Source of the DNA: an uncultured Propionibacteriaceae bacterium | GTDB lineage: Bacteria > Actinomycetota > Actinomycetes > Propionibacteriales > Propionibacteriaceae | Assembly: GCA_947038745.1 (NCBI GenBank) | Contig: CAMQXE010000019.1 | Span: 1-11,038 of the forward strand | DNA: 11,038 bases | Direction of reading: 5' to 3' | Shown here: piece by piece, positions 1-7,003 of the stretch | Layout: the number at the start of each line of letters is the position of its first letter | Position numbering within the stretch: the stretch's first letter is position 1 | The notes under the pieces: model-generated | Databases searched by the model: none | What the model was told of the DNA's origin: nothing | Seen by the model: the letters and a program-made list of their open reading frames with translations, nothing else | Translations under genes and position numbers: made by a program

Positions 1-59
1 AAGCAGACGGCTGCTACCAGGAAAAGTAAGTAAGCCACAGTGGGGTTGAGTAGATTCAC
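1..59 (-). CDS. pntB: NAD(P) transhydrogenase beta subunit, 5' end only (partial)
   Basis: Only the first 19 codons are inside the window; the gene runs off the left edge. The start is the GTG at 59-57, whose last bases form the TGA stop of pntAB (GTGA, four-base overlap), the usual sign of translational coupling. The visible peptide begins VNLLNPTVAYLLFLVAAVC (GTG read as Met), a hydrophobic first membrane helix as expected for PntB. A weak purine-rich GAGAG lies upstream. PntB supplies membrane helices of the proton channel and the NADP(H)-binding domain III. The call rests mainly on position after pntAA and pntAB; the visible peptide alone is too short to prove it. Confidence 0.75.
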   Translation of the reverse strand, partial: MNLLNPTVAYLLFLVAAVC

Positions 60-355
60 TGGTTGCTCTCTTTCTTTGGTTTAGCAGAAAACATCTCTAG
101 CATGCGGTCTGTAACGACAAAGCCACCAACGACATTAATGGTTGCCATGACAATGGCAAGAAGGCCAATAATGAGTTCCACGGTATTTGTGGTGCGAGCG
201 GTAACAATAATTGCACCAACTAAGATGATGCCATGAATGGCATTTGCGCCCGACATGAGTGGAGTGTGCAAAGTTGATGAAACCTTACTTACTACCTCAA
301 ATCCAAGAAAGATTGAAAGAATAAAAGCGGTGAGGAGTCCAAGGCTGGAAACCAT
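56..355 (-). CDS. pntAB: NAD(P) transhydrogenase alpha subunit, membrane part (PntAB / alpha-2)
   Basis: This 99-residue membrane protein matches the short alpha-2 subunit found in bacteria where PntA is split into two polypeptides. Three hydrophobic stretches are visible at about residues 3-20, 38-53 and 60-82. Between the first two is the family motif HTPLMSGANAIHGI (about 30-43), which corresponds to HTPLMSVTNAISGI in E. coli PntA. The C-terminus is short and charged (SAKPKKESNQ). With PntB it forms the proton-translocating membrane domain that couples hydride transfer from NADH to NADP+ to proton flow. A near-perfect AGGAGG ribosome binding site lies at 367-362, six bases before the ATG and just inside the end of pntAA. 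It can therefore be translated independently of the broken upstream gene. Its stop overlaps the pntB GTG. Confidence 0.93.
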   Translation of the reverse strand: MVSSLGLLTAFILSIFLGFEVVSKVSSTLHTPLMSGANAIHGIILVGAIIVTARTTNTVELIIGLLAIVMATINVVGGFVVTDRMLEMFSAKPKKESNQ

Positions 356-356
356 A

Positions 357-1572
357 TTATGCCTCCTTTGATATTTCGGTTGGTGACGCAGTAAGGGAAA
401 GCTCTGCTTCTTCTAGTGCAACGCGAGTGGCTTCGTGGCGAACTGTGCCCTGCTCGATCAAGCAGCAGCCCGACATGATTTCGTCAGTAAGATCAATATG
501 GAACTGGCCGTTATCGTCAAGGCCAAGTTCAAGCAGATTGACGATGTTCTTTGCATAGAGCTTAGAAGCATCGGTGGGCATTCCAGATGGTGGATTAAAC
601 ATGCCATAGACCCGACAATTTCCGATCATGATATCGGCTCCAGGTTCAGAACCTTCGATATTCCCGCCCTTGGCGGCAGCCATATCAATAGCTACTGATC
701 CGGGCTTCATCTGCTCAATCATTTTACGAGTAACTAGAATCGGGGCGTCGCTGCCTTGGATTAGTGCGGTAGTAATAAGAATATCGGCTTTGGCGATATA
801 AGGAGCTAGTGCTTCTTGCTGACGTCTAGCCCGATCCTGGGAGAGTTCTTTGGCATAGCCGCCTGAGCCGTCGGCGGTTTCTAAATCCAATTGAATAAAT
901 TCCGCCCATTGATTTGATCTCGTCAGCAGATGCGGAACGGACATCGTATGCCTCAACAATGCCACCGAGACGTTTGGCTGTACCAATCGCCTGTAGCCCA
1001 GCCACGCCCGCGCCAAGGATAACCACTCGTGCTGGTGGAATCGTCCCAGCAGCAGTCGTATACATGGGGAAGAATCGGGGGCTACGCAGCGCTGCATGGA
1101 CTACGGTACGGTAACCCGACACCAGCGCTTGCGAGGTGAGCGCATCCATCGACTGCGCCCGCGAAATACGAGGGATGAGTTCCATCGCTAATGTCGTACA
1201 GCCTTTATCGCGTAGGGCTGCGACCCCGGAAAGCTGATGCCGTCCGGTGGTAAAGCCCACAGTGATCGTTCCGGGGCGTAGTAATTCAATTTGTTCAGGC
1301 AAGAGAGGCCGCACATGCGCCAAAATGTCAGCCCTAGAGACAGCCGTCGCATCACCAATGTCGGCTCCGGCGGCGCGATATTGCGCATCACAAAAGAGTG
1401 CTTGGTCTCCGGCGCCAGTTTCAATCGTGACGTGCAGCCCATGACGAACAAGTATTGCTACGGTTTCTGGAGTAAGCGCAACGCGGTTTTCACGCTCGCG
1501 AGGCTCTTTCATTACCACGACGTGCAGCGGTGAGGAAGCAAGCGGTGGCGGGGTTTTTACGACTTCAGCCAT
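357..1572 (-). pseudogene. pntAA: NAD(P) transhydrogenase alpha subunit, NAD-binding part (PntAA / alpha-1), frameshifted
   Basis: PntAA is the soluble domain I, which binds NAD(H) and performs hydride exchange with domain III of PntB. The first part, from the ATG at 1572, reads intact for about 224 residues. It includes KEPRERENRVALTPETV near residue 22 and a Rossmann GAGVAG at about 187-192. After SMGG (codons near 909-901) that frame drifts into unrelated residues and stops at 826. The rest of the family sequence continues in another frame: EFIQLDLETADGSGGYAKEL, then ITTALIQG and MKPGSVAIDMAAAKGGN, ending at the TAA at 359-357. Between the Met and Phe codons there are seven bases, where relatives (MGAEF in E. 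coli) need nine. A loss of two bases is the simplest reading. The start has an AGGGA five bases upstream. Everything else looks well conserved, so this is either a recent mutation or a sequencing error. One base separates the stop from pntAB. Confidence 0.88.
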
Positions 1573-1590
1573 ATCGTTCCCTGTGTTGTA

Positions 1591-1683
1591 CCGACCCTCA
1601 GGCCGGCAGCCCCAGGGAAGCCTGGGCTACGGTGCTCTGCGGTTTCCCGCAATAGGCTCAGAACCCATCAAAGCACTTGATGG
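1591..1683 (-). promoter_or_regulatory. Structured 5' leader of pntAA (four predicted hairpins)
   Basis: Read on the minus strand, this stretch upstream of pntAA holds four inverted repeats in a row. They are CCATCAA/TTGATGG (1683-1665, 7 bp, 5-base loop); TGCGG-GAAA-CCGCA (1651-1638, a GNRA tetraloop); AGCCCAGG/CCTGGGGCT (1628-1608, 8 bp with one bulged base); and CCGGC/GTCGG (1606-1591, containing a G-U wobble). On the plus strand the last stem would have an A-C mismatch and the tetraloop would be TTTC, so minus-strand RNA fits better. The element ends about 18 bases before the pntAA start. I do not recognise it as any known riboswitch class. It could be a cis-regulatory RNA, a stabilising leader, or chance in GC-rich DNA. 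Confidence 0.45.
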
Positions 1684-1729
1684 AATGCAACAGATCAGTG
1701 GGGTCTCTTTGTAAGGAATCTGTGCCGTA

Positions 1730-1746
1730 CTGGGTATCGTTACCAG
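1730..1746 (+). promoter_or_regulatory. Inverted repeat abutting the pepN start
   Basis: CTGGGTA and TACCAG flank a TCGT loop, giving six pairs with one bulged G. The repeat ends one base before the pepN ATG at 1748. There is no Shine-Dalgarno sequence ahead of pepN, so the repeat may be an operator shared with the divergent pntAA operon, a start-site hairpin, or chance. A TATCGT at 1735-1740 would be placed about right for a leaderless transcript starting at the ATG, but no good -35 accompanies it. Confidence 0.25.
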
Positions 1747-1747
1747 C

Positions 1748-4210
1748 ATGCCGTCACTGACTAGTATCGAAGCTGCTGCCCGCGCTGCCCTCATTAACGT
1801 CAATCAGATGCAGGTCGATCTTGATGTCACAGGGGAGGAAAGTTTCGGCTCGCGGTCAACAATCGAGTTCACGTGTACCCAACCAGGGGCCACAAGTTTC
1901 GTCGAATGTTGTGCCGAACGGGTGAACGAGATCTGGCTCAATGGGCAGTCCGTTGATCTGAGTGCATGGCATGATGGCCGGATTGTGCTAGACGGGTTAG
2001 CCCAGCACAACACGCTGATCGTCGATGCGCAGATGACCTACTCCCATGATGGTGAGGGATTGCATCGCCATGTGGACCCTGCCGACCAGCAGACCTATCT
2101 CTACGCGATGAGCTTTCTCGACGCCGCACCTAGATGGTTTACCTGCTTTGACCAGCCAGATTTGAAGGCCCCCTACCAGTTCTGGGTCACTACGCCAGCA
2201 TCCTGGATTGTGTTCGGTAACGGTGCGCCGACCAAGGTGAGCCAGACTTCAACAGCAGCGCTTTGGTCGTTGATTCAAGAGGTGCCTCTGGCAACGTACT
2301 ATGTCGCTATCGCTGCTGGTCCTTATGTCGGTGTGGTGACTCAGCATGATGGCGTCATTCTTGGCGTACATGCTCGGGCTTCGCGCGCTGATGATCTCAG
2401 CGCTAATGCTGGTGACATTCTCAACGTCACGAGCCGGGCATTGGATCGGTATCACGAGCTATTTGGGGTGCGTTATCCCTACGGGCGCTATCACCAGGTC
2501 TTTACTCCTGATTTCAATGCTGGGGCTATGGAAAATCCCGGCTGTGTCATTCTGCGTGACAGCCTCATTTTTGGGCACCATTCAACCGTGGAGCAGCGGG
2601 CAAGTCGAGCGTCAACGGTCGTGCATGAACTAGCGCATCAGTGGTTTGGCGATCTGGTGACGATGCAGTGGTGGAATGACCTGTGGCTCAATGAATCCTT
2701 CGCTGAATATATGGGGCACCGGATTACTGAAGAAGCAACTGGGTATGAGCAGTGGGTGAGCTTTGGTCTGCTGCGCAAGGTCAGAGGGCTTAACGCGGAT
2801 CAAGCACCATCGACGCACCCGGTCGCGGTTCGGGAAGCTCTTGATGGCGGCGTCGCCTTGCAGAACTTCGACGCGATTAGCTATTCCAAAGGAGCCGCAC
2901 TCCTGCGTCAGCTCAATGCTTTTGTTGGGGACGAGATTTTCTTTGCTGGGTTGAAGGACTACTTCGTTACTTTCGCTGGCGGCAACGCAACAATCGCTGA
3001 TCTCTTGCGTTGTTGGGAATCAGCAGGCGCGGCTCAACTGCAATCGTGGTCGCAGGATTGGCTTTTGACACAAGGCCTGGACGAGGTTCGCGCGGTCCAA
3101 CGTGACGGACAGGTTGGGGTGGAGATTACGGGCGCAGTACCGACTCGCCAACATGCGCTCAGCCTGGTGGGTATCAATCAGCAGGGGATAGCGCAGCAAT
3201 CGCTTTCTATGGTGGCATCAAATCCGGGCTTGATGTTAGATCAACCCGATGAAGAGCTGTTTTGGTTCCCTGACGCTCATGATGTTGCGTGGGCCAAGCG
3301 TCGCCCGTCGCAGCCGTGGTCGAAGTTGCCGACGATGTCGGCTATTTCAGACCCGGCCACCCGGGTTGCGCTCTATGCAGCTTTGCGCGATAGCGTGCAT
3401 AACGCAGAGCTTGATCCGGTGACGGCACGGCAACTGGTGTTGCGGGAGCTACCGCAGGAGCCACACGATTTCATTGCGGCAGAGTTACTTAGTGCAGCGC
3501 GCTCCTACTGTGGGGGCATGTTGCCCGCAGGCCAGCGCGTAGCGGCTCTTGATGAGGTAGCTCAGGTGGCATGGGGGATGCATCAGGAGGCTTCTCCTGG
3601 CTCGGACCGGCAATTACTGGCTTTGAAAGCTGTGATCGGTGCTACCCACGACGTTGAACTACTCAATGGATTCCTTGCTGGTGTGGGAATGGCGAAGCAA
3701 GTGCGTCTGGATCGTGAGTTGCGCTGGGCTATCGTGACTCGGCTAGCGTCGCTCGGTGCTGGTGCGGAAGCGATAAATACTGAGCTTGAGCGCGATGCTT
3801 CGCTAAGCTCGCTGAACTTCGCTGCTCGGGCACGGGCGGCACAGCCAGATCTTGCAGCGAAACAGCAGGCCTATGACGTCATCATGCGCGATGCCCAGGC
3901 CAGTCCAGATCTAGTTGGTGCATTGTGTGAAGGGCTGTTCTTATCCGAACAACAACATCTGCTTGAACCGTTAGCGCGGCAGTGGTTCGAGGATGTGGCT
4001 GGTTTGTCGCAGGTTCGGCAAGGGTGGTTGCTGTTGCGTACTGTCTCGTTGTCGTACCCTGTTCAAATTGTGACAAACGAAATTCTTGCGGCCGCAGAGG
4101 CGGTATTGCGAGATAATTTTGTGGATGGATTGATTTTGCGTGCAATTATCGATCAAACCGACCTATTGCGCCGGAAACTTGCCTGTCTTGAACTTTTAAC
4201 ATCTAAATAA
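1748..4210 (+). CDS. pepN: Aminopeptidase N, M1 zinc metallopeptidase
   Basis: An 820-residue cytosolic aminopeptidase that removes N-terminal residues from peptides. The M1 hallmarks are all present: the substrate-binding GAMEN motif at 259-263; the zinc site HELAH at 293-297 followed by the third ligand Glu316 in LNESFAEY (His297 plus 19, the usual spacing); and the catalytic tyrosine, likely Tyr379, in DAISYSKGA. No signal peptide or membrane segment is seen. Residues from about 500 onward form a helical region consistent with the ERAP1-like C-terminal domain of actinobacterial PepN, and total length is normal or slightly short for that group. The start (MPSLTSIEAAARAALINV) suits the family, whose N-terminus often has a similar Ala-rich opening, although no ribosome binding site precedes it. 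Its neighbour downstream is a peptide importer, so it probably digests imported peptides. It is divergent from the pnt operon. Confidence 0.96.
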   Translation: MPSLTSIEAAARAALINVNQMQVDLDVTGEESFGSRSTIEFTCTQPGATSFVECCAERVNEIWLNGQSVDLSAWHDGRIVLDGLAQHNTLIVDAQMTYSHDGEGLHRHVDPADQQTYLYAMSFLDAAPRWFTCFDQPDLKAPYQFWVTTPASWIVFGNGAPTKVSQTSTAALWSLIQEVPLATYYVAIAAGPYVGVVTQHDGVILGVHARASRADDLSANAGDILNVTSRALDRYHELFGVRYPYGRYHQVFTPDFNAGAMENPGCVILRDSLIFGHHSTVEQRASRASTVVHELAHQWFGDLVTMQWWNDLWLNESFAEYMGHRITEEATGYEQWVSFGLLRKVRGLNADQAPSTHPVAVREALDGGVALQNFDAISYSKGAALLRQLNAFVGDEIFFAGLKDYFVTFAGGNATIADLLRCWESAGAAQLQSWSQDWLLTQGLDEVRAVQRDGQVGVEITGAVPTRQHALSLVGINQQGIAQQSLSMVASNPGLMLDQPDEELFWFPDAHDVAWAKRRPSQPWSKLPTMSAISDPATRVALYAALRDSVHNAELDPVTARQLVLRELPQEPHDFIAAELLSAARSYCGGMLPAGQRVAALDEVAQVAWGMHQEASPGSDRQLLALKAVIGATHDVELLNGFLAGVGMAKQVRLDRELRWAIVTRLASLGAGAEAINTELERDASLSSLNFAARARAAQPDLAAKQQAYDVIMRDAQASPDLVGALCEGLFLSEQQHLLEPLARQWFEDVAGLSQVRQGWLLLRTVSLSYPVQIVTNEILAAAEAVLRDNFVDGLILRAIIDQTDLLRRKLACLELLTSK

Positions 4211-4259
4211 CGGGTCGGTAACACTGTCATCTTTCTCCTCTGATCTGCATAAAGATAGG

Positions 4260-4286
4260 CGAAAAGCACAGCTTGAGTGCTTTTCG
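4260..4286 (+). terminator. Perfect 10-bp hairpin between pepN and oppA
   Basis: CGAAAAGCAC and GTGCTTTTCG form a perfect 10-bp stem around a 7-base loop. It lies 50 bases after the pepN stop and 24 bases before the oppA ATG. No T-run follows on either strand, so it would be a U-less terminator of pepN if it terminates at all. If the oppA promoter lies upstream of it, it is instead part of the oppA leader and could protect the mRNA 5' end or attenuate transcription. The sequence cannot decide between these. Confidence 0.5.
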
Positions 4287-4296
4287 GAATCCCATA

Positions 4297-4303
4297 AGAG
4301 GAG
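4297..4303 (+). promoter_or_regulatory. Strong ribosome binding site for oppA
   Basis: An AGAGGAG stretch lies seven bases before the ATG at 4311 and fixes the oppA start. It is among the best Shine-Dalgarno matches in the window, in keeping with the high expression usually needed for the binding protein of an ABC importer. Confidence 0.7.
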
Positions 4304-4310
4304 AACGAAG

Positions 4311-5972
4311 ATGGCCCGAGGAAAAGTAGGTGCCTTGGTCTTAGCGGGTCTGCTCGCGGTCAGCATTCCGCTGACCGGCTGCAGCGCTGAAGACGAGACA
4401 ACAGCGAGTGACGAAACTAACGTCAAGTGGGACGCTAACGGCGAATTATCGATGCGAGGGTGTACCCCGCAAAACGCGCTGCTTGGCTCCAATACGGGCG
4501 AGACCTGTGGCGGAACGGTACTTGCCGTAACGAATGCACAGCTCATCCGCTACAACATCGATACTGCTGATCCTGAAATGGAGATTGCAGAGTCGATCAC
4601 TCCGAGTGCAGATAACACCAAGTTTACGGTGAAGCTCAACAAGGATTGGACGTTCCACGATGGGACCAAGATTCTCGCAAAGAGCTTCGTCGATGCCTGG
4701 AACTGGGCTTCCTATGGTCCGAACGGTCAGAAGAACTCCTCGTTCTTCGCCGTCATCAAGGGCTATGAGGATGCTCAGTGTGATGCGAAGAAGGATCCGT
4801 CGTGTAAGCCAAAGGCCGATAAACTCAGTGGTCTTGCCGTGGTAGACGATCAGACTTTTACCATTGAGACCACTGAGCCAGTATCAAACCTGCCAGTGCG
4901 TCTAGGCTATAACGCCTTCGCGCCTTTGCCGGACTCTTTCTTTGCTGATACCGATCCAAAGAAAGCCAATTACACAAAACTGCCAGTAGGTTCTGGTCCG
5001 TTCAAGGTCGTGCGTAACGACGAGAAGGAAATTACCCTTGAGCGTTACGACGGCTTCAAGGGCAAAGACAAGGCCCAAGTTAAGACGATTCACTACAAGA
5101 TCTACAGTGATCCGGCTGCTGCTTACACCGATGTCATTGCCAATAACTTGGATCTGACGGATTCTATTGCGCCAGACCAGTTGATCAATGAGCAGTACAA
5201 GAAGGACCTCCAAGGCCGTGCGCTACTTAAGCCCACGTCGTCAATGGCTTACCTCGGTTTCTCTCCTGCTGATGATCAGTTGAAGAACCCCAAGGTGCGC
5301 AAGGCTATTTCGATGGCTATTGATCGTGAAGCCATCACCAAGGAGATCTTCCAAGGTGCGCGTACTCCGGCAACCTCATGGGTAGCTCCGACAGTGTCGG
5401 GTTACAACAAGGACGCCTGTGGCGAAACCTGCCAGGTCAACAAGGACAAGGCCACCGCGCTACTCAAAGAAGCTGGTGGCTACAACGGAACCTTGGAGCT
5501 GTGGGTGAATGCAGATGCTCCACATAAACTGTGGGCCGATGCAATCTGCAACTCCATTAAGTCCAATATCGGTGTTGAATGTGTTACTCAGCAGAAGCCA
5601 AAGTTTGCTGCGCTTCTTAACGATCTGAAGGACCGCAAGCTTAAGGGCATGACCCGCTATGGCTGGCAGATGGATTACCCATCGATTGAAAACTACCTCT
5701 CGCCGATCTACGGTAAGGGCGCCGACTCAAACTACTGGGATTACGACAACCCGAAGTTCGAAGCCAAGCTAAAGGAAGCCGCTTCCGCTAAGGACAATGC
5801 TGCAGCGAACAAGCTCTACCAAGAGGCTGAAGCCATGATTGCTGCTGATCTTCCAACTATTCCGCTCTGGGTTACCCAGGCGTCGGTTGGGTGGTCGAAA
5901 AATATCGGCAACGTCAAGATCAACACTTTCGGAGCAGTTGATCTAACCCAGCTCAAGGTAAAGGCCAAGTAG
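4311..5972 (+). CDS. oppA: Peptide-binding lipoprotein of an ABC importer (SBP family 5)
   Basis: A 553-residue extracellular binding protein. It opens with a lipoprotein signal: positively charged MARGK, a hydrophobic core, and the lipobox LTGC, with lipidated Cys24. An acidic linker (AEDETTASDET) follows. Family-5 features are visible: DWTFHDGTKILAKSFVDAWN near 112-131, PVGSGPFKV near 225-233, NPKVRKAISMAIDRE near 326-340, and a C-terminal PTIPLWV near 515-521. Beyond Cys24 the mature protein has eight cysteines in four close pairs (51/66, 157/165, 370/374, 413/424), which probably form disulfides. It is the first gene of oppABCDF and probably delivers oligo- or dipeptides to OppB/OppC. Family 5 also includes binders of nickel and sugars, so the exact ligand is inferred from the neighbours. 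Codon use is orderly and unlike a recent transfer. Confidence 0.92.
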   Translation: MARGKVGALVLAGLLAVSIPLTGCSAEDETTASDETNVKWDANGELSMRGCTPQNALLGSNTGETCGGTVLAVTNAQLIRYNIDTADPEMEIAESITPSADNTKFTVKLNKDWTFHDGTKILAKSFVDAWNWASYGPNGQKNSSFFAVIKGYEDAQCDAKKDPSCKPKADKLSGLAVVDDQTFTIETTEPVSNLPVRLGYNAFAPLPDSFFADTDPKKANYTKLPVGSGPFKVVRNDEKEITLERYDGFKGKDKAQVKTIHYKIYSDPAAAYTDVIANNLDLTDSIAPDQLINEQYKKDLQGRALLKPTSSMAYLGFSPADDQLKNPKVRKAISMAIDREAITKEIFQGARTPATSWVAPTVSGYNKDACGETCQVNKDKATALLKEAGGYNGTLELWVNADAPHKLWADAICNSIKSNIGVECVTQQKPKFAALLNDLKDRKLKGMTRYGWQMDYPSIENYLSPIYGKGADSNYWDYDNPKFEAKLKEAASAKDNAAANKLYQEAEAMIAADLPTIPLWVTQASVGWSKNIGNVKINTFGAVDLTQLKVKAK

Positions 5973-6000
5973 GGTCTACCGCTGCCTGGTATAGCCGTCG

Positions 6001-6030
6001 GCCCGCTGGGTTCTTTGTAGCCCAGCGGGC
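6001..6030 (+). terminator. Perfect 10-bp hairpin between oppA and oppB
   Basis: GCCCGCTGGG and CCCAGCGGGC pair perfectly around a 10-base loop, starting 28 bases after the oppA stop. No T-run follows (TGCACGCAATT). Since oppB-F lie downstream in the same orientation with no obvious promoter, the likely role is partial termination or a block to 3' exonucleases. Either would give more oppA mRNA than permease mRNA, as known for intercistronic structures after other binding-protein genes such as malE. Confidence 0.65.
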
Positions 6031-6079
6031 TGCACGCAATTATCGTTTCCGACTTCCACACTGTTTTGAAAGGCCAAGC

Positions 6080-7003
6080 ATGTTTAAGTACATACTTCGG
6101 CGCCTACTCCAGATGATTCCAGTACTTATCGGTACTACGTTCATTATCTGGTCCATGGTTTATGCCATTCCCACAGACCCATTCCGCGGTCGTTGCGGCG
6201 ACCGCCCGTGCCCCGAGAGCTACGTTCAAGCGATGCGGCACGAATACCATATGGATGAGCCCAAAATCGTCCAGTATTTCTGGTACCTATCCAAGCTATT
6301 GCGCGGCGATCTGGGAACCAATTTCTATGACCGACCCGTAGTTTCTGAGCTTGCTGCGCGCTATCCGGTAACTTTGAAACTAGCTCTCATTGCGCTTGCG
6401 ATTGAGGCAGTTATAGGTGTTGCTGCTGGTATCGCTGCCGGTATCAATAAGGGCAAGTTTATCGATAACCTCATCACGATCTCGACGCTGGTTGTTATCT
6501 CGATCCCCGTCTTCGTGATCGGCTCATTACTTCAGCTTGTTCTTGGCGTTAAACTCCGTTGGTTCCCGGTGACGGCAGGTTCAGGATCATGGCATACCTT
6601 GATCTTGCCCGGTTTAGTGCTGGGGTCGTTATCGCTTGCCTATATCGCCCGGCTTACCCGAACCAACCTCGTAGAGAATCTTCGCGCTGATTATGTTCGG
6701 ACAGCGAAAGCTAAAGGTTTGACGTGGCGACGCACCGTGGGAGTACATACCTTCCGTAATTCGCTGATCCCGGTAATTACTTTTATCGGTTATGACTTCG
6801 GCTCGCTCATGGGCGGAGCCATCGTAACCGAGCGCATCTTCAATATCCCTGGCATCGGTTCCTATATCTTTCGTTCGATTGGTGACCAGGATGGCACCAG
6901 CGTTGTCGGTGCGATTACCTGCCTGGTGCTCATCTACATGGTGATGAATCTCATCGTTGATATTTTATATGGCTTCCTCGATCCAAGGATTAGCAATGAT
7001 TAA
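6080..7003 (+). CDS. oppB: Peptide ABC transporter permease OppB
   Basis: A 307-residue inner-membrane permease of the binding-protein-dependent type, forming half of the channel with OppC. Hydrophobic segments appear at about 9-30, 97-121, 132-157, 172-191, 229-250 and 275-298, the usual six helices. The N-terminal RRLLQMIPVLIGTTFIIW and C-terminal FLDPRI are typical of OppB/DppB. The cytoplasmic EAA loop that docks on the ATPases is DYVRTAKAKGLTWRRTVG at about 204-221. The first external loop carries a close cysteine pair (Cys39 and Cys44, RCGDRPCPES), probably a disulfide. The start ATG is preceded by AAAGG. The gene follows oppA after 107 bases containing the hairpin, and its last codons overlap the oppC start. 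Confidence 0.95.
   Translation: MFKYILRRLLQMIPVLIGTTFIIWSMVYAIPTDPFRGRCGDRPCPESYVQAMRHEYHMDEPKIVQYFWYLSKLLRGDLGTNFYDRPVVSELAARYPVTLKLALIALAIEAVIGVAAGIAAGINKGKFIDNLITISTLVVISIPVFVIGSLLQLVLGVKLRWFPVTAGSGSWHTLILPGLVLGSLSLAYIARLTRTNLVENLRADYVRTAKAKGLTWRRTVGVHTFRNSLIPVITFIGYDFGSLMGGAIVTERIFNIPGIGSYIFRSIGDQDGTSVVGAITCLVLIYMVMNLIVDILYGFLDPRISND

Noticed and set aside
826..1097. Programmed ribosomal frameshift joining the two pntAA frames
   Set aside because: The site (ATG GGC GGA ATT TAT on the minus strand) has no slippery heptamer or recognisable +1 signal, and a +1 slip would leave the product one residue short of the family consensus. Mutation or sequence error is simpler.
4196..4546. Minus-strand ORF across the pepN end and oppA start
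   Set aside because: It is antisense to two well-supported genes and their regulatory gap, and its product resembles nothing I know.
6957..6995. Longer OppC start at TTG 6957 or ATG 6969
   Set aside because: No ribosome site precedes either, while AAGGA is ideally placed for the ATG at 6996, which also overlaps the oppB stop in a standard coupling arrangement.
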